Positions 1 to 10,962 of a stretch of DNA of 64,000 nt are shown here, in pieces. Origin of the DNA: Ancylostoma caninum (Eukaryota > Nematoda > Chromadorea > Rhabditida > Ancylostomatidae). Every line of letters begins with the position of its first letter. Positions within the stretch are counted from its first letter, which is position 1. The notes under the pieces are model-generated. The model was given only the letters and a program-made list of their open reading frames with translations, did not search any database and was not told the origin of the DNA. The DNA lies in contig JBAJFG010000269.1 of the NCBI GenBank assembly GCA_037903475.1, positions 62,001 through 126,000 on the forward strand, written 5' to 3'. The position numbers and the translations under genes are program-made.

Positions 1-637
1 GGAATGAGCTTCATGCACAGTAATTACATGGTCTAGAAATCAATCGTTTTGGGACGGAAAAACCAAGTTAGAAAAGTTGTCACACCAGGTAAGACGCTGA
101 TAATCAGTCAGATCGTGTGGTGTTCACCTCTCGTACCCTGCTGATTGAAGTCAGATCTATTGAAACTGCAGTATAGTGAGCGTCCACCCCTGCTCTCATC
201 ATCCAGATGGTAAGATCCGGTTTAGGCTCTACGGCTGTCTTCAACGCTTGATCGTCTAGCGACATCCCGCGACCAAGACCATGGTTGCATTTGAGTTTAA
301 AATCGTAGGAAAAGAACTTCGCGAACCCCTAGCTCAATTGGGAAGGCGATCCAAGGCAAAACAAATGCAAGATTACCGCATACCTCCGACAAAGAATGAT
401 CGAGTTTGAAGTCATCAACCATAATCACCCGAAAATCGCGTCGGCTTATCATTTGCTCGCTACTTCATAAAAATCCTCAGGAAGGAGCTAGCCAGAATGT
501 CCAAGTAGCATTCGAAAGAGAAAGAAAAGCCCTACAAAAAGGTCACATAAGCTGAGCTGAAGTTGCTCAAACTGGACAAAAGAGAAAAGTCTAGTTGAGC
601 ATGCCTCGAAACGGCAATTATTCTCGCAACAACCTGT
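1..637 (-). mobile_element. Mariner transposon relic, copy 1, cut by left window edge
   Basis: Decayed mariner transposon on the minus strand. Only its 5' part lies in the window. Its end near 637 reads, on the minus strand, ACAGGTTGTTGCGA, matching the terminal repeat of the complete copy at 33809-35088, and the two copies stay alignable over the whole stretch. Minus-strand translation gives broken mariner-like words such as DDFKLDHSLSE, corresponding to HDFKVDHSSSE in the other copy and resembling the N-terminal helix-turn-helix of mariner transposases. Stops and frameshifts are frequent, so no protein is expected. The TA target duplication is not preserved at this end. The family call is firm through the better copy; the exact boundary is approximate. 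Confidence 0.7.
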
Positions 638-873
638 TTTCGAGGACAGCTTTTTCATGTGGCTTTCTTGGCGTCACTTTATCTTTTATTTAGATACATT
701 TTCATTCGGCTATGGATGGGGTTTAAAGAAGATCTACTCCCTAAAATAGTATTAGTAACAAAAATAACGCATGATGTCCATGAATGAGTACTCCTTCCTT
801 CAAACTCTTGTGTTCAAGTTGCCGATTACATTGTGGATTGCGTTTAGAGCATTTCCTTCACTAGACGATCTCC

Positions 874-1735
874 TTAATCGTTTTGTCTTCTGTTCATCTT
901 CGGGTATACCAAATAATCCTTCCATTTGTTCTTCTGGCAGGCCAGAGTTGTCCAATGGGTTCTGCCCTTTTGATGAACACGAAGAGCATTGTATATTTCG
1001 TTGAAGGATTTCGAGAGGAAGTCTGACCATTAGGTCGGTAGTCTTCGTACAGTGTGCTTAATATTCCGCAAAGTCCAACCGCTGACGGCTGTTGTCCAAT
1101 GGTTATTGTTAAGACGCCTCACGTGTCCGGCCCATCTCATCTTACTTGGCGTAAGCGGCAGCGCTACGGCTGATTTTCGACTGTTGACAAAGAGTGTAAA
1201 TCAGCCTCTGCGTCAATTAACACGAGGATTACTATGAACATCACCCTCTTCATGGAGACCGCATTGTTATCCTGTTTGCATAACGCCCAAAAGCGTAGGA
1301 TAAAGCAGGGAGGACCACAGTATTGAAGAGTTGAGCACGGTGTTCTTTGTCTTCTTAGCTACGTCCTTGATGCTCTTATGAGCTCTTCAAGCCGCTCGAT
1401 TTCCTCTGCCTAGCTCTAGAGTGAGCCGTTCTTCATGTTGACTTCCCATATATATTGTGGCATTCGGATATGCTGTTCGTTTTACACGATCATCCTCTTT
1501 GTTAGATTCAGTTGGAGACCGTTCTTCCCACCGGCATTGGCCGCATTCGCTACGCTTCGCTGTTGGTTGCCGTTATAAGGACGATATCATTAGCAAAGCA
1601 AAGATGGTTAAGTTGCCTGCCATCAACTTGAACTCTCATGATATCCCATCCCAGCCTTTGCACGACGTCCTCGAGAGTGGTGTTGAAAAGTTTTTGGAGA
1701 AGCAGTGCGGCCTTGTCCAGTCTCTCCTCTGACAT
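874..1735 (-). pseudogene. RTE-type LINE relic A (reverse transcriptase C-terminal half)
   Basis: Minus-strand remnant of an RTE-type non-LTR retrotransposon, truncated at its 5' side within the reverse transcriptase domain. Visible pieces in order are VDGRQLNHLCFANDIVLIT near 1595-1620, which is the catalytic box with FADD changed to FAND, and the typical RTE C-terminus with MRWAGHVRRLNNNHW and WSDFLSKSFNEIYNALRV, ending at a TAA near 874. Several frameshifts and stops, including one just before WSDFL, disable it. The intact equivalent of this C-terminus is the open frame at 43745-44575, which makes the assignment secure. Its 5' break lies about 150 bases from the 3' end of relic B on the same strand, so the two are separate copies placed head to tail. 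Confidence 0.8.
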
Positions 1736-1891
1736 CGACGGTGATGTCAGTGTAGAATGACGAGATTGTGGTGGTAGATGTGCGATAGAGCTAATGAAAT
1801 ATAACTCATCCATCCACACTCGACAATACTTGTTACTTGTTCCCTGGTTGATCCGTGCTTCAAACTCGGCGGTTGCCTTGTTGTGATCGTA

Positions 1892-3870
1892 TCATCCTTT
1901 CCAATCATTTCTGGTTTGAGCTCTTGCAGACCAGTGGACGCGGCACCTCATTTTGTTATCAACGATTTTGTATCGAATCGAAAGACAGTCACTCCACCTG
2001 ATTGGAGGTCTGCCAAGAGGGCGCTCCTTCTCACGTGGGTTACATTCAATGACCTTGATCCATCGCTCGTCGTTCCTTCTCATTATGCGCCCGGCCTAAA
2101 AGTGCTTTGAATGATTCGCGTATTCGAGAGCATTCGTGACTTTGGACAGGGAGCGCATGTCAAAGTTAGGCGGCCCTTCGCATCGTTGTCTACACAGCGT
2201 ATAGCCGACCATATCTCTTTCAATTGACGCCTGTGTGGTCCTCAGCTGTGTCTCCATCGCTTTCATAAGCTTCCAGGTCTCGCTTCCGTAACACTGGTTC
2301 TTGATTTCAGATACGGCAGGCTTGATGGTGTTCTACGCGGCCCATACAGCTCTCCTGCTCCTGATAATCTCGGGCTTTAAATCCTTGTCCATGTTAATCA
2401 GTCGCCCTAAGGAGACATATTCGTCAATGTCTTCGAGAGTCGTCTGATCCAGCCGGACTGCGAAGGGGTCTGCGAATCTGTTCCTCGTCACCTTGGTCTC
2501 CTTCGCGTTAAGCTGCAGTCCAACCTTTTGCTTTCTTCGTTCAGTTGAGTGACCATCCGTTCTGCTTCTTGAGGCGTGTGTATCAGAAGTACAATGTCAT
2601 CAGCGAACCTCAAATGATTTAACATTCATCCGTTGACAATTACTCCAAACTCGTCCCAGTCGCACTTCCTGATCACCGATTCCAAGAGGGCGGAGAATAG
2701 GTTTGGGCTGATCATGTCACTTGACCTACGCCCTTCCTGATTGCCCGAGGATGGGGCAGATGAAAGGAACGATCGTATTTGTACAGTTTGAGTGATGGTA
2801 TTTCGATACGTCCACATATTCCTGTTCAACTCCTTGCTCTAGAAGACTCTCCTAGACAGTCTGGTGTTCCACTGAATCGAAAGCCTTACAGTAATTTATA
2901 AAAGTCATTACGAGGGGTATCTGATGTTTTCTGCAGGCCTCTATCATCCTTGGCGATGGCGATGTGATCGATTGTGCTGAAGCTTCTTCGGAATCCGGCC
3001 TGCTCTATGGGTTGAGCTCCCTCCAGTGTTCTACGGATTCTTGCGAGTAGACAGCGCGTGGAAGCTTTGTAAAAAACGGGCAATAGGCTTGTCGGCCTGT
3101 AGTTGCCGAGATTTTCTTTGTCGCTTTTCTTATGCAAAAGAATGGTATACGATGATTTGCTGTTGGAACTCGCGATTCTGCCACGTATCGAGTGAACCTC
3201 CTGGCTAAAGCGACGTAGAGTGGATGTCCGCACGCTTTCACGTCTTCCCCCACGAGTTTGTCTTCTCCACTGCATTTGCTGCTAGGTATCGACTCTACCG
3301 CATGACGAACCTGTGACAGCGTGAACGAAAGAGTGTTTTCCAAGTGTGGCGTCAACATGCTACCGGGTGCTGTGAGCATGGTTGGGCTCGTAGTACTCCT
3401 TGAGCCGTTTCCATGCCAAGTCGCTACGTCACTTTCCTGCCTTTTGAGTCCTTCAGGCACGGAATAGCGTTTCGGTATTCGGCTATGCTACATGCAGTCA
3501 ACTTGATGCTAGTCCGTGATTCCACTGCTGCCACAAACCTCTTCCTAATGAATTCTTTTAGCAACTCTCTCTCTCTCGTCATAACCTGTCCAGCAAATTT
3601 TTTTCCAAGTGACTATGGGTAATCCTCTTAAGATTCCTCCTCTTCTCGACCAGTTGCCGTGTTTCTTTCGTGATTCTCTAGGTGATGTGGTTCGACATCT
3701 TTCTGCAGCACTACCTGATAGTGGTTATTGCGGCTACTAGCTTATCGTAGTCTTCGTCTATGACATCCAGCTCTCCGAAATCGTGCATCTCTGCGAGTCT
3801 CTCAGCGGCTTCGGCGTGGAGGATGGTCGGCGGTGTTCTTTTCTGTGCCATGCCATCCAACTTTGCATTG
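1892..3870 (-). pseudogene. RTE-type LINE relic B (linker, RT domain, C-terminus)
   Basis: Second RTE-type LINE remnant, minus strand, longer than relic A. In coding order: the linker before the RT with LHAEAAERLAEMHDFGELD near 3760-3840; then KCSGEDKLVGEDVKACGHP, ALARRFTRY and TGRQAYCPFF around 3050-3280; RIRRTLEGAQPIEQAGFRR near 2970-3040; PNLFSALLESVIRKCDWDE near 2650-2720; HLRFADDIVLLIHTPQEAE near 2560-2620 with the catalytic FADD kept; and a C-terminus with GRPPIRWSD near 1990-2010. At least four frame changes separate these blocks, so it is a pseudogene. No endonuclease domain is seen upstream; the copy is 5'-truncated near 3870, right beside the microsatellite tail of the next LINE. 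The family differs in sequence from the RTE copy at 43.7 kb. Confidence 0.78.
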
Positions 3871-3873
3871 ATA

Positions 3874-3902
3874 CTAGATTTAGATTTAGATTTAGATTTA
3901 TT
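3874..3902 (-). repeat. AGATTT hexanucleotide run, likely LINE 3' tail
   Basis: About four and a half perfect AGATTT units. On the minus strand this is (AAATCT)n preceded by TGCAATAAATC, directly after the 3' end of the LINE at 3903-7290. CR1-like LINEs often end in short tandem repeats instead of poly(A), so it is best read as that element's tail. It also abuts the truncated 5' side of RTE relic B. Confidence 0.6.
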
Positions 3903-4086
3903 GCATGTGCAATGCACATGAAGAATATTAAAAAAAACAACAAAAAAACAGATAAGTTCCTCGATAAAACAACAGCATTTTAACGAGAAATAGGACAAAC
4001 GGAAATCAGAAGTCACATCTAAGTGTAACGGTGATTGGTGTGCATGATGAGGTATGTTATTTTTTTAAATACTACCAACAAGAGGT

Positions 4087-6315
4087 TTAAGAAAATTTTC
4101 CCAGTTTAGCATACTCAAGCCCAGCTCTGTGTGCGAAAAAATGTTTCCTGCAAGTTGATTTAGGCTTGCGCAAGTATAGTTTGACTTTGGTACCTCTGGT
4201 AATAGAAGGTAAAAGTGTGAAAAACTCTTCACAGTTGAGATGGATTTTCCCCGCAATGATTTTCTTAACTGTGATAAGATCGGCTGTACGTCTCCTTGCA
4301 AGTAGCGAGTCCAGATTGAGCATTTTATTCCTGATGACTCCTCTGAGTATAGCATTGTAGTTGTATTCTAGAGACCTAATGAAAAGTTTTCTCGTGGAGC
4401 TATTCTGGACACGTTCAAGCCTGGCAATGTCTTTCTTTTTATGTGGAGAGAACACTACAGTCCCATATTCAAGCATAGGTCTGACAAAGGTTTTATAAGC
4501 TTTAATTAGAACAATCGGATCTTTGGTGAGTAAGGCCCTAAAAAGCTGGTTAAGGCGCCGCTCAGCCCTATTAGCTAACTCGTGGCAATGAGGACTGGAA
4601 CATAAATTCTCAACAAGAAGCCGAGGTCGCGTACTTCAGTCGTATTTTTGAGAGGTAAATTGTCAATGAGATAATTTCTTTGTCTATTAGTTTCCCCCAA
4701 ATGAAAAACACAGCACTTGTGCTTGGATAAGGGCAAGCAACATGACCTTGATCAAGAAGAGACCAAATCAATAGCTTGCTGAATACGTTCATGACTTGTA
4801 TCAGAACTAATAGTGCCATAGATCTTGACATCATCAGCAAAAATTTCGCATGAAACACCTAAATCCGAAATCAGGCGGTGCAACTCATAGGCGTAGATGT
4901 TGAATAAAATTGGTGATAAGACTCCGCCCTGCGGAACTCCGCTGGAAGCTTCTTTAACACTAGAGAAACAACCATTCAGGTGGACTTGGAATGTGCGATC
5001 CGACAAATACTTTTCAATCCAACACAAAATCCTAGGATGAAGCCCTACATGTTCGAGCTTAAACAATAGCAAATTATGAGGAACCCTGTCAAATGCTTTT
5101 GAAAAATCAAAATAGACTACATCAACATTCTCTTTTTCATCCAATGCCAACATTTAATCATTCAATGTTTCAAGCATTTTCGTCACAGTTGACCTGCCTT
5201 TCCTAAATCCATGCTGAGAAGGAGACAACACCTTAATAGCATCTAAATGTTGGATAATGACTTTCTTTAAAATCTTCTCAAAGATTCTACAAATGCAGGA
5301 AGTAATACTAATAGGCCTGTAATTGGCAGGGTCGTTATAAGGTGGTTTCTTTTTGAGGGGTGTCACAAAAGGGTGTCTCCACCTTTTCGGAACCTCGGCA
5401 CGGAACAGACTCAGGTTGAAAATGTGCACCAAAGGACGAGAAATGGCGGCTGCAACTTTTTTAATGAAGAAAAAGGGTATGCCATTCGGTGTCAGAGAGA
5501 AGCTGCTGGGTTGTTTCTGTATAATGTTCTCAATTTCGAAATGCTTGAACCATAGGGAGTCTTGCATCCGATCATAACAGTCACTTAGCGGGCAGCCAAG
5601 TAACGCTCACTTCTTCCTTTAAGTATGCGTGTTCGAAATTCTCAGCAAGCAATTCAGCCTTGTCTTGATTCAAATAGACTACAGATCCGTCACCTACAGA
5701 AAGTGTTCCTACACTACTCTTGCAATTTAGTTTAGACCTGATCAGCTTAAACAGGGAAGCCCTGTTCTTCGACTCGACAACTTTTCTTTCCACCATGCAT
5801 CCTTATCTATACAACATCGAGTCGAATCTTTTTGAGATTGCTTTATGCTTGACCTAATCCAAAGAATTCCCACTCACAACTACAATTTCATAGGATCGAG
5901 ATTTGCAGATCTAAGATCACTTAGACTTAACAAGTTGTTCGACTGTAGTAGATGCAGAGCCAGGAGATCTGTATACCAAAACGATTCGTATCCTACTCTG
6001 AATTGTGTAGAGATCACAGGCGATAATTTCATACCCGTCCCTGACAGATCCTCCATATACTAAAGTAGGTAAAAGAGTTTTCTTTACCAAAATAGCAACA
6101 CCGCTTCTCCCTTTTCGGGGCCTATCACATCTAAAAAAGTCGTAAGTTGAGAAAAGATCACCCAAAAAACTGGTGGGTTCGATATTGGCCTTCATCCATG
6201 TTTCACATAATGCAACAACACCGTGCCCAAAGGTAACCAATGAATATACTAACGCACGCGCATTCTTAGGCAAAGACCTGATGTTAGTAGAGAGACATAA
6301 AATACCATCACCAGA
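4087..6315 (-). pseudogene. LINE ORF2: endonuclease start plus reverse transcriptase, broken
   Basis: ORF2 of the damaged LINE. The endonuclease start is visible at 6315-5917: CLSTNIRSLPKNARALVYSL and ALCETWMKANIEP (the ETW catalytic glutamate motif), followed by the YRSPGSAS region. The rest of the endonuclease, including the GDFN and SDH motifs, is missing; the frame resumes near 5796 in the linker (VESKNRASLFKLIRSKL). The RT spans about 5567-4750 with YRPISITSCICRIFEKILK, HGFRKGRSTV, VVYFDFSKAFDRVPHN, SGVPQGGVLSPILFNIY and FADDVKIYG, so the catalytic aspartates are present. A single in-frame stop at 5154 splits the RT at TLND. The C-terminus (YGTVVFSPHKKKDIARLERVQ) runs to about 4087 after a frame change near 4750. 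No RNase H domain is seen. Confidence 0.78.
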
Positions 6316-6330
6316 ACTCCGAGGATGAAT

Positions 6331-7203
6331 TATCTGTTTTTCTGAACAACAGAGTGATTAGGACTGACCGAAATGTTGACAACTTCAGAAGGAAGAGGCA
6401 ATGGAACAGTCGGATGAACATCAGAAGAACTACCAAATGCAGAGTTATTTGTCTTGTTAGTAATTCTAGATTGTCTAAGAGCCCTAAGGCGATCCCGCTC
6501 CTCTTTCAGGAGGGAAGGGCGAATGAAAACCCCCAAAAAAGGAGAAAAAGGAGACGTCCTTAGTCTTGGAGCCCTCTTAAGCAGATAATTCCTGAAGTAA
6601 TTATCAGAGAAAACAATTTTCAAAAGCCTGGGAAATCTGGAGTGTGGCTTCCTTATTTTATAGAATGAGACAGGCGCACATTCAATATCGAGGAAATTGA
6701 ACAATTTTATAATGCAGTCAAGATTATAGTTTACCCTATTGGCCGCACTAGGGTCCCGGGATTCAGGTACCTCAGCTACCACCACAGATCTTAATCTCTC
6801 TTTTTCCTCACAACAAGAAGAATCTAGTGGAGTATAACTGTTCTGTAACCTAGGTGAAGAATTAGGAGTAATTCTATTTTGCGATAGAGACGAGATCCTA
6901 ATTCTAGAAAGAGCACATTTAAGTACCTCGATTTCTTCTCGAACTACTCTTCTCGGCTAACTCAGCCTTAAGGCGTTCTTCGAGTTCATGGTTCTTCTTT
7001 AGCAGGACTACCACGCTGGACATCCTCTCCACCGAGTGCCCCAGAACTGTCTTCAAGTGGTCCGGTAATTGATCATCGTTGACCAGGCGATCAATTGCAT
7101 TGTCGAACGAGTCATTGCGAGTGGCCGGCGAATCGACGCGAGATCTTTTAGGGGGGCGATCCTGAAGAAGTTGACCAGCAAGAGGAGTTTGCGATTCAGC
7201 CAT
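6331..7203 (-). pseudogene. LINE ORF1 (nucleic-acid-binding type), frameshifted
   Basis: ORF1 of the damaged LINE. The likely start is the ATG at 7203 (MAESQTPLAGQLL). The N-terminal part is acidic and charged, with a short coiled-coil-like stretch around LLKKNHELEERLKAEL. A frameshift near 6940 moves the frame; the second frame continues with REEIEVLKCALSR and reaches ERLRSVVVAEVPESRDP, then PRLLKIVFSDNYFRNYLLK, the RRM-like region found in ORF1 proteins of CR1/jockey-type elements. It ends at a TAA near 6331, just before the ORF2 endonuclease frame opens. ORF1 proteins bind element RNA as a chaperone in the RNP; here only a split protein could be made. The equivalent region of the intact element (28937-29404) is shorter and stops soon after the same PRLLKLVF word. 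Confidence 0.65.
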
Positions 7204-7290
7204 GGTGGTACGGAATTGATGCCCTTTTTTGTGGAAATCACAATAGCAAAGTTCCTGTGTAATCACAGTTCGGGCAGATTAACACCGTGA

Positions 7291-8141
7291 TCACACTCGA
7301 CTGGCGATGTGACCACACCAACAATAGAAGGCGAGTAGAAAAGAAAAATCTCGTAACCTGATCGAGTGGCTTGAAGAAAAAGGAATAATCACCTCAGCCA
7401 CGGAGGGTTTCAGCAGAAAGAGCGCCTATAGACAGAAGCAAAAGTGGGATTACAAAGAGCGACCTGTCGAGGGGCGAATTAGGGAGTCAGGCAATAGTCA
7501 ACCGCTCAATATGGCCGCAGGCGTCCGAGTAACTACTATTATACTATTAGAGTAATACTATTAGATTGGTGCAAAAATAATGCGCGTTTTCATGCCTTCG
7601 ATTCCGAACCCCATAACACATTCTAAAATCGATCTTTTCAAAAAGGCTCAAACCTATTGTAATCTGCAAATCTTTGGCAATAAGGTTGATGTTCTTCGAT
7701 TACCACGCAATTCGAATGGGGCCTTTCAGCGTCGATTCCGGAAGGCGATTTTGGTATCTCTTCAGTGTTTGAAATTTTTTTTTCTGGAAGAAGTCCAAAT
7801 TCTCTGGGAAGTGGTGGTCAGTGAGCGAGAGGTTTGCTGATTATGATGTATGAGTCCGAGCTTGTTAGCCTAGTTCCTCCAGCCTGTGAAATGTCTGTCT
7901 TGCAAGGTGAGCCTTGACAGTGGTGTGTAGAATCCATTTTATTGAGCAATGCTGGGCTCACACAGTAGAGTTTTTTTATTTATTCCACATACATATTGGA
8001 AGTACTTCTCAGGTGAGAAAGACCAAATGGGCTGTAATGAGCGATTTTCGCAGCAAGTTCGCCGCAGAATTAAAGAACGCCTAGAGGGGAAACGAAATTC
8101 CAGAGAGTCCACACCACTAGGTGCACATCGAGTACAGAAGC
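7291..8141. other. Unassigned; mariner-like terminus at 7559
   Basis: No convincing gene. Around 7559-7585 the plus strand reads TTAGATTGGTGCAAAAATAA and continues ATGCGCGTTTT, which resembles the terminal repeat of irritans/cecropia-type mariner elements. No matching second end or transposase is readable in the 87-codon open frame that follows (7580-7840), so only a terminal fragment or chance match is suggested. The 7291-7450 part may be 5' UTR of the neighbouring LINE. Confidence 0.3.
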
Positions 8142-8429
8142 ACTATAACCAGGGTCAAGCATGACGATAGGAAAAACGGACCCTCAATACGACCCCCCCT
8201 ATTCCCTCGTCCAATCCCCACCTTTTTACGACCCCCCCCCCCCCCTCTGCTCCTGAATGTTTCTCTGTACCCTGAGCACTCAAGGAAGAAGACACAAAAG
8301 AAACACATTAAAAACCCAAAATTAGAACTAGAAGGAAGTAAGACAACCTTGAGGTCGATATGCATCCTTTCTTATCCGATCGGGCTAGACAGCCAGCAAG
8401 AGCGATCACGTCATCACGTGTCAAAACAG

Positions 8430-8508
8430 GGCTGCTTGGCAGCGCATGCGAGAAGTCGGTTTCAGCGCTAGCATTTGCGCGGCCGTGGGTTCAATTCCCG
8501 CCTCCAAG
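8430..8508 (+). other. tRNA-like (Pol III box A/B) segment, left arm
   Basis: Plus-strand segment with a box-A-like CTTGGCAGCGCATGCGA followed about 40 bases later by a box-B-like GGGTTCAATTCCC. Spacing fits an internal RNA polymerase III promoter of a tRNA-derived sequence. It does not fold into a convincing mature tRNA by eye, so a SINE-like or tRNA-derived origin is more likely than a functional tRNA gene. Confidence 0.45.
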
Positions 8509-9480
8509 AAGTTTTTGCGCGGGTCGGAACCGCTTCAGAATTTAGTGTAGAGTAGAGAGGATGGGAAGATTTGAAAATGAAATGAGGGAAGCGAAATCGA
8601 TCGATTACACATGCGAGAATTTGACTGCAGGGCCCGCCATTTTGTGGAAAACTAGGTTGACTTAGACCTCGTACTGAAAATCTCTGACACCAAATCAACA
8701 GATGCTTTTCAGCATATGGATAGAGGACGATCAGCTCTATATTTTGCCAGAGTTTCAATTTCCTATATCTTCATATGTTTTTGGGAGCTCGATGGGAAAT
8801 CGATGGGAAATTTGCCGAATTTCCCATCAATTTCCCATCTAAACTGCGGAAAAACGAGCGAGCCTCGTGGAGCCAGATTCTGTATTCAAATGGGGAATTT
8901 CCTCATCTAGAACTCATAACAGAAAAGTTTTCGTGATTCCTGCAAATTGCTTCTCAGTGATTTCCCAAACGGATTTACTCCATTTTCACCATCTGTTCAA
9001 ATTGCGAGGTTTTCACTTCTTCAACTCCCATGAAGAGAATTTGCCTTCTACCGAAATTTCATTACCTTCACGTGATAGAGCTCCAAGCATTTACCCTTTA
9101 TCCCCATTATTGCGCCCCAATATTTGCTCCTGCTTGAGTGAGTTAGATGGGAAATTTCCCCTCGGAGACCCGAAAATTCGGAAAATTTCCGATCGAGCTC
9201 CCAAAAACAAATGAAGCCACAGAAAATTGAAACTCTGGCAAAAGATAGAGCTGATCATCCTCTATGGATACATCGAAAACTTGCTGACTTTGAGTCAGAG
9301 AACTTCAGCACGAGGCCTAAGCACCCCACTTTTCCACGTTCTGAAGGGCCCCGCAGGAGAATTCTCGCATGTGCAATCAATTGATCTCGCTAACCACGCT
9401 TTATTTTTCAACATTTCCACCCTCTATACTCCACATTTGATTTTGAAGTGATTCTGACTCGTGCAAAAATTTATTGAAGG

Positions 9481-9548
9481 GGCCAGGAATCGAACCCATG
9501 AGCGCGCCGAAGCCGATTCCTCTCATGCGCTGCTAACTAGTCCTGTTT
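9481..9548 (-). other. tRNA-like (Pol III box A/B) segment, right arm
   Basis: Minus-strand counterpart of the left-arm segment, with box-A-like GTTAGCAGCGCATGAGA and a box B GGGTTCGATTCC that fits the tRNA consensus better than the left copy. The two copies face each other across the foldback, so transcripts from either could pair with the opposite arm. Not a confident tRNA gene. Confidence 0.45.
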
Positions 9549-9755
9549 TAACAAGTAATGACGTGATAGTTCCTGCTGGCAAGGGCGGACCGTCATCTGT
9601 CATAATGTCATAAAACAGCCATGAATTTACGTTCAATGGTCGAACCACCCCTCTACTTACCCCACCCCCACCTCTCTAATACGACCCCCCTTCCCCGCCG
9701 CTTCTCACACGACCTCATGGGAAATTCCCATCGGACGCTTGACCCTGACTATAAC

Positions 9756-10962
9756 GTCGATGTTGAACTACGAGTCATACTAGCACAGGAAACCGAATAA
9801 CGGTTCGCAAAACTATGGAAGCATTTGTAATCAGAACCAAGAGCCCATCAATGAATCGTAAGGATGAATGCTTATCGATCACCAGCGAGCTTGCCTCTTA
9901 TATAGATCTTTGTCAATTCTGATCAAGTCGTGGTTGAGCGGTCAGTCTCCATTGCCCGCAACCACTGACGACGAGCGAGCGGTCACCTGGCGCTACCCAC
10001 CATCAGTGCCGTGTCACGAGGTGTGTACACGTTTCCAGTTATGTAGAAGCCTTCCCGGTGATTGAAAAATGAGATCTCATACTTTAGGCTTGATTGCTAA
10101 TGCACTTGGTGGGGCAGCTTCAACGAGTTCTTTAACCCATTTGAGGCCCTGAAGGAGATAGCTCCGAAATGTTGGCCGTTTATATAAACTGACTACTAAT
10201 CTCGCGTGCAGTTGAACGTAAAACAATACGAAATTCAAGTCATGCCGAGATTCATAAACAGCCGATCCTGGAAACAAATGAAAAAAAAAAACTTTCTTGG
10301 ACCGACTTTTGTACCACTAGAATATTCACATAGGCACTAAATGCGATCACATCTAGGACAAACAAATTGTTTGCTGCTTCGTTATTTTTTCTTGGAACTT
10401 CAGGTGAATCGAGCTATCACAGTGGACAGCGCAAACAAAAAAGACAGCCCTAGAAGCAATAAGACCTTTCTAACTTAGAAACATGAGATATTACATGGAG
10501 CCACAGCGTATTTTCGAGGAAAAGCTAACAAGTAAGCGGTTCTGGGATGCCGTAGCTCCCTGGAATGAGTTATACTTTTCACATGAAGAAGAGGATGCTC
10601 AACCTACAATCCATTCTCTGTTCCAGCTGAACTTCATTACGAATGAACATCCCTCAGTACGATTATAGGTACATCTTGCATCGTAAACCGACGGAAATGG
10701 GGTTATTATACAAAAACATTACAGAGTTTGTAATAATCCTCCCCTTCTCTAACCACCGTGCACCAATTTTCAGCGAACAACCCATGGTCGCGAGCACGGA
10801 TATGTACCTATAATATAATATTATAATATAATAATATGTACTTATATTCTTTCGCGGATCAGGCAGTGCGGATCGGAAGGCTTGCAACTTTTATTATGGA
10901 GTTTGGCAGACACGTAGAAGAAAACGAATTTTCTCCTTTTGGGTCTCAAACTGTCTTCGGAT
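9756..10962. other. Unassigned stretch
   Basis: No gene or recognised element. It contains an AT-rich run of TATAATA units at about 10810-10842. Open frames are below 70 codons and show no motif. Confidence 0.4.

Larger units (their letters stand above)
3903..7290 (-). mobile_element. CR1/jockey-type LINE, damaged, two ORFs
   Basis: Non-LTR retrotransposon on the minus strand with the usual order ORF1, then ORF2 (APE-like endonuclease and reverse transcriptase), then a short 3' region ending in a hexanucleotide tail. The parts are described separately. It is close to full length but carries a frameshift in ORF1, a large deletion inside the endonuclease and at least one nonsense codon in the RT, so it is not autonomous. 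Sequence just upstream of 7290 may be its 5' UTR; the 5' boundary is uncertain. The clade call rests on the RT motifs and the endonuclease start; a phylogeny would be needed to separate CR1 from related clades. Confidence 0.78.
8150..9747. mobile_element. Non-autonomous hAT-like foldback transposon
   Basis: Element of 1598 bp with inverted ends CAGGGTCAAGC and GCTTGACCCTG. It is flanked by a perfect 8-bp direct repeat ACTATAAC at 8142-8149 and 9748-9755. An 8-bp duplication with CAGGG-type ends is the signature of the hAT superfamily. Long imperfect inverted arms (about 8385-8830 against 9150-9640) fill much of the element, and the centre repeats GGGAAATTTCCC-like words. C-rich stretches near both ends (8229-8246 and 9660-9700) are shared. 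No transposase frame is visible, so movement would need a hAT transposase encoded elsewhere. Each arm holds a tRNA-like promoter pair described separately. The intact duplication suggests a fairly recent insertion or a well-preserved site. Confidence 0.8.

Noticed and set aside
3874..3902. Telomere-like repeat
   Set aside because: The hexamer is AGATTT, not the nematode TTAGGC; it is better explained as a LINE tail.
8430..8508. Functional tRNA gene
   Set aside because: Box A and B are present, but no convincing cloverleaf is seen by eye and the sequence occurs as inverted copies within a transposon.
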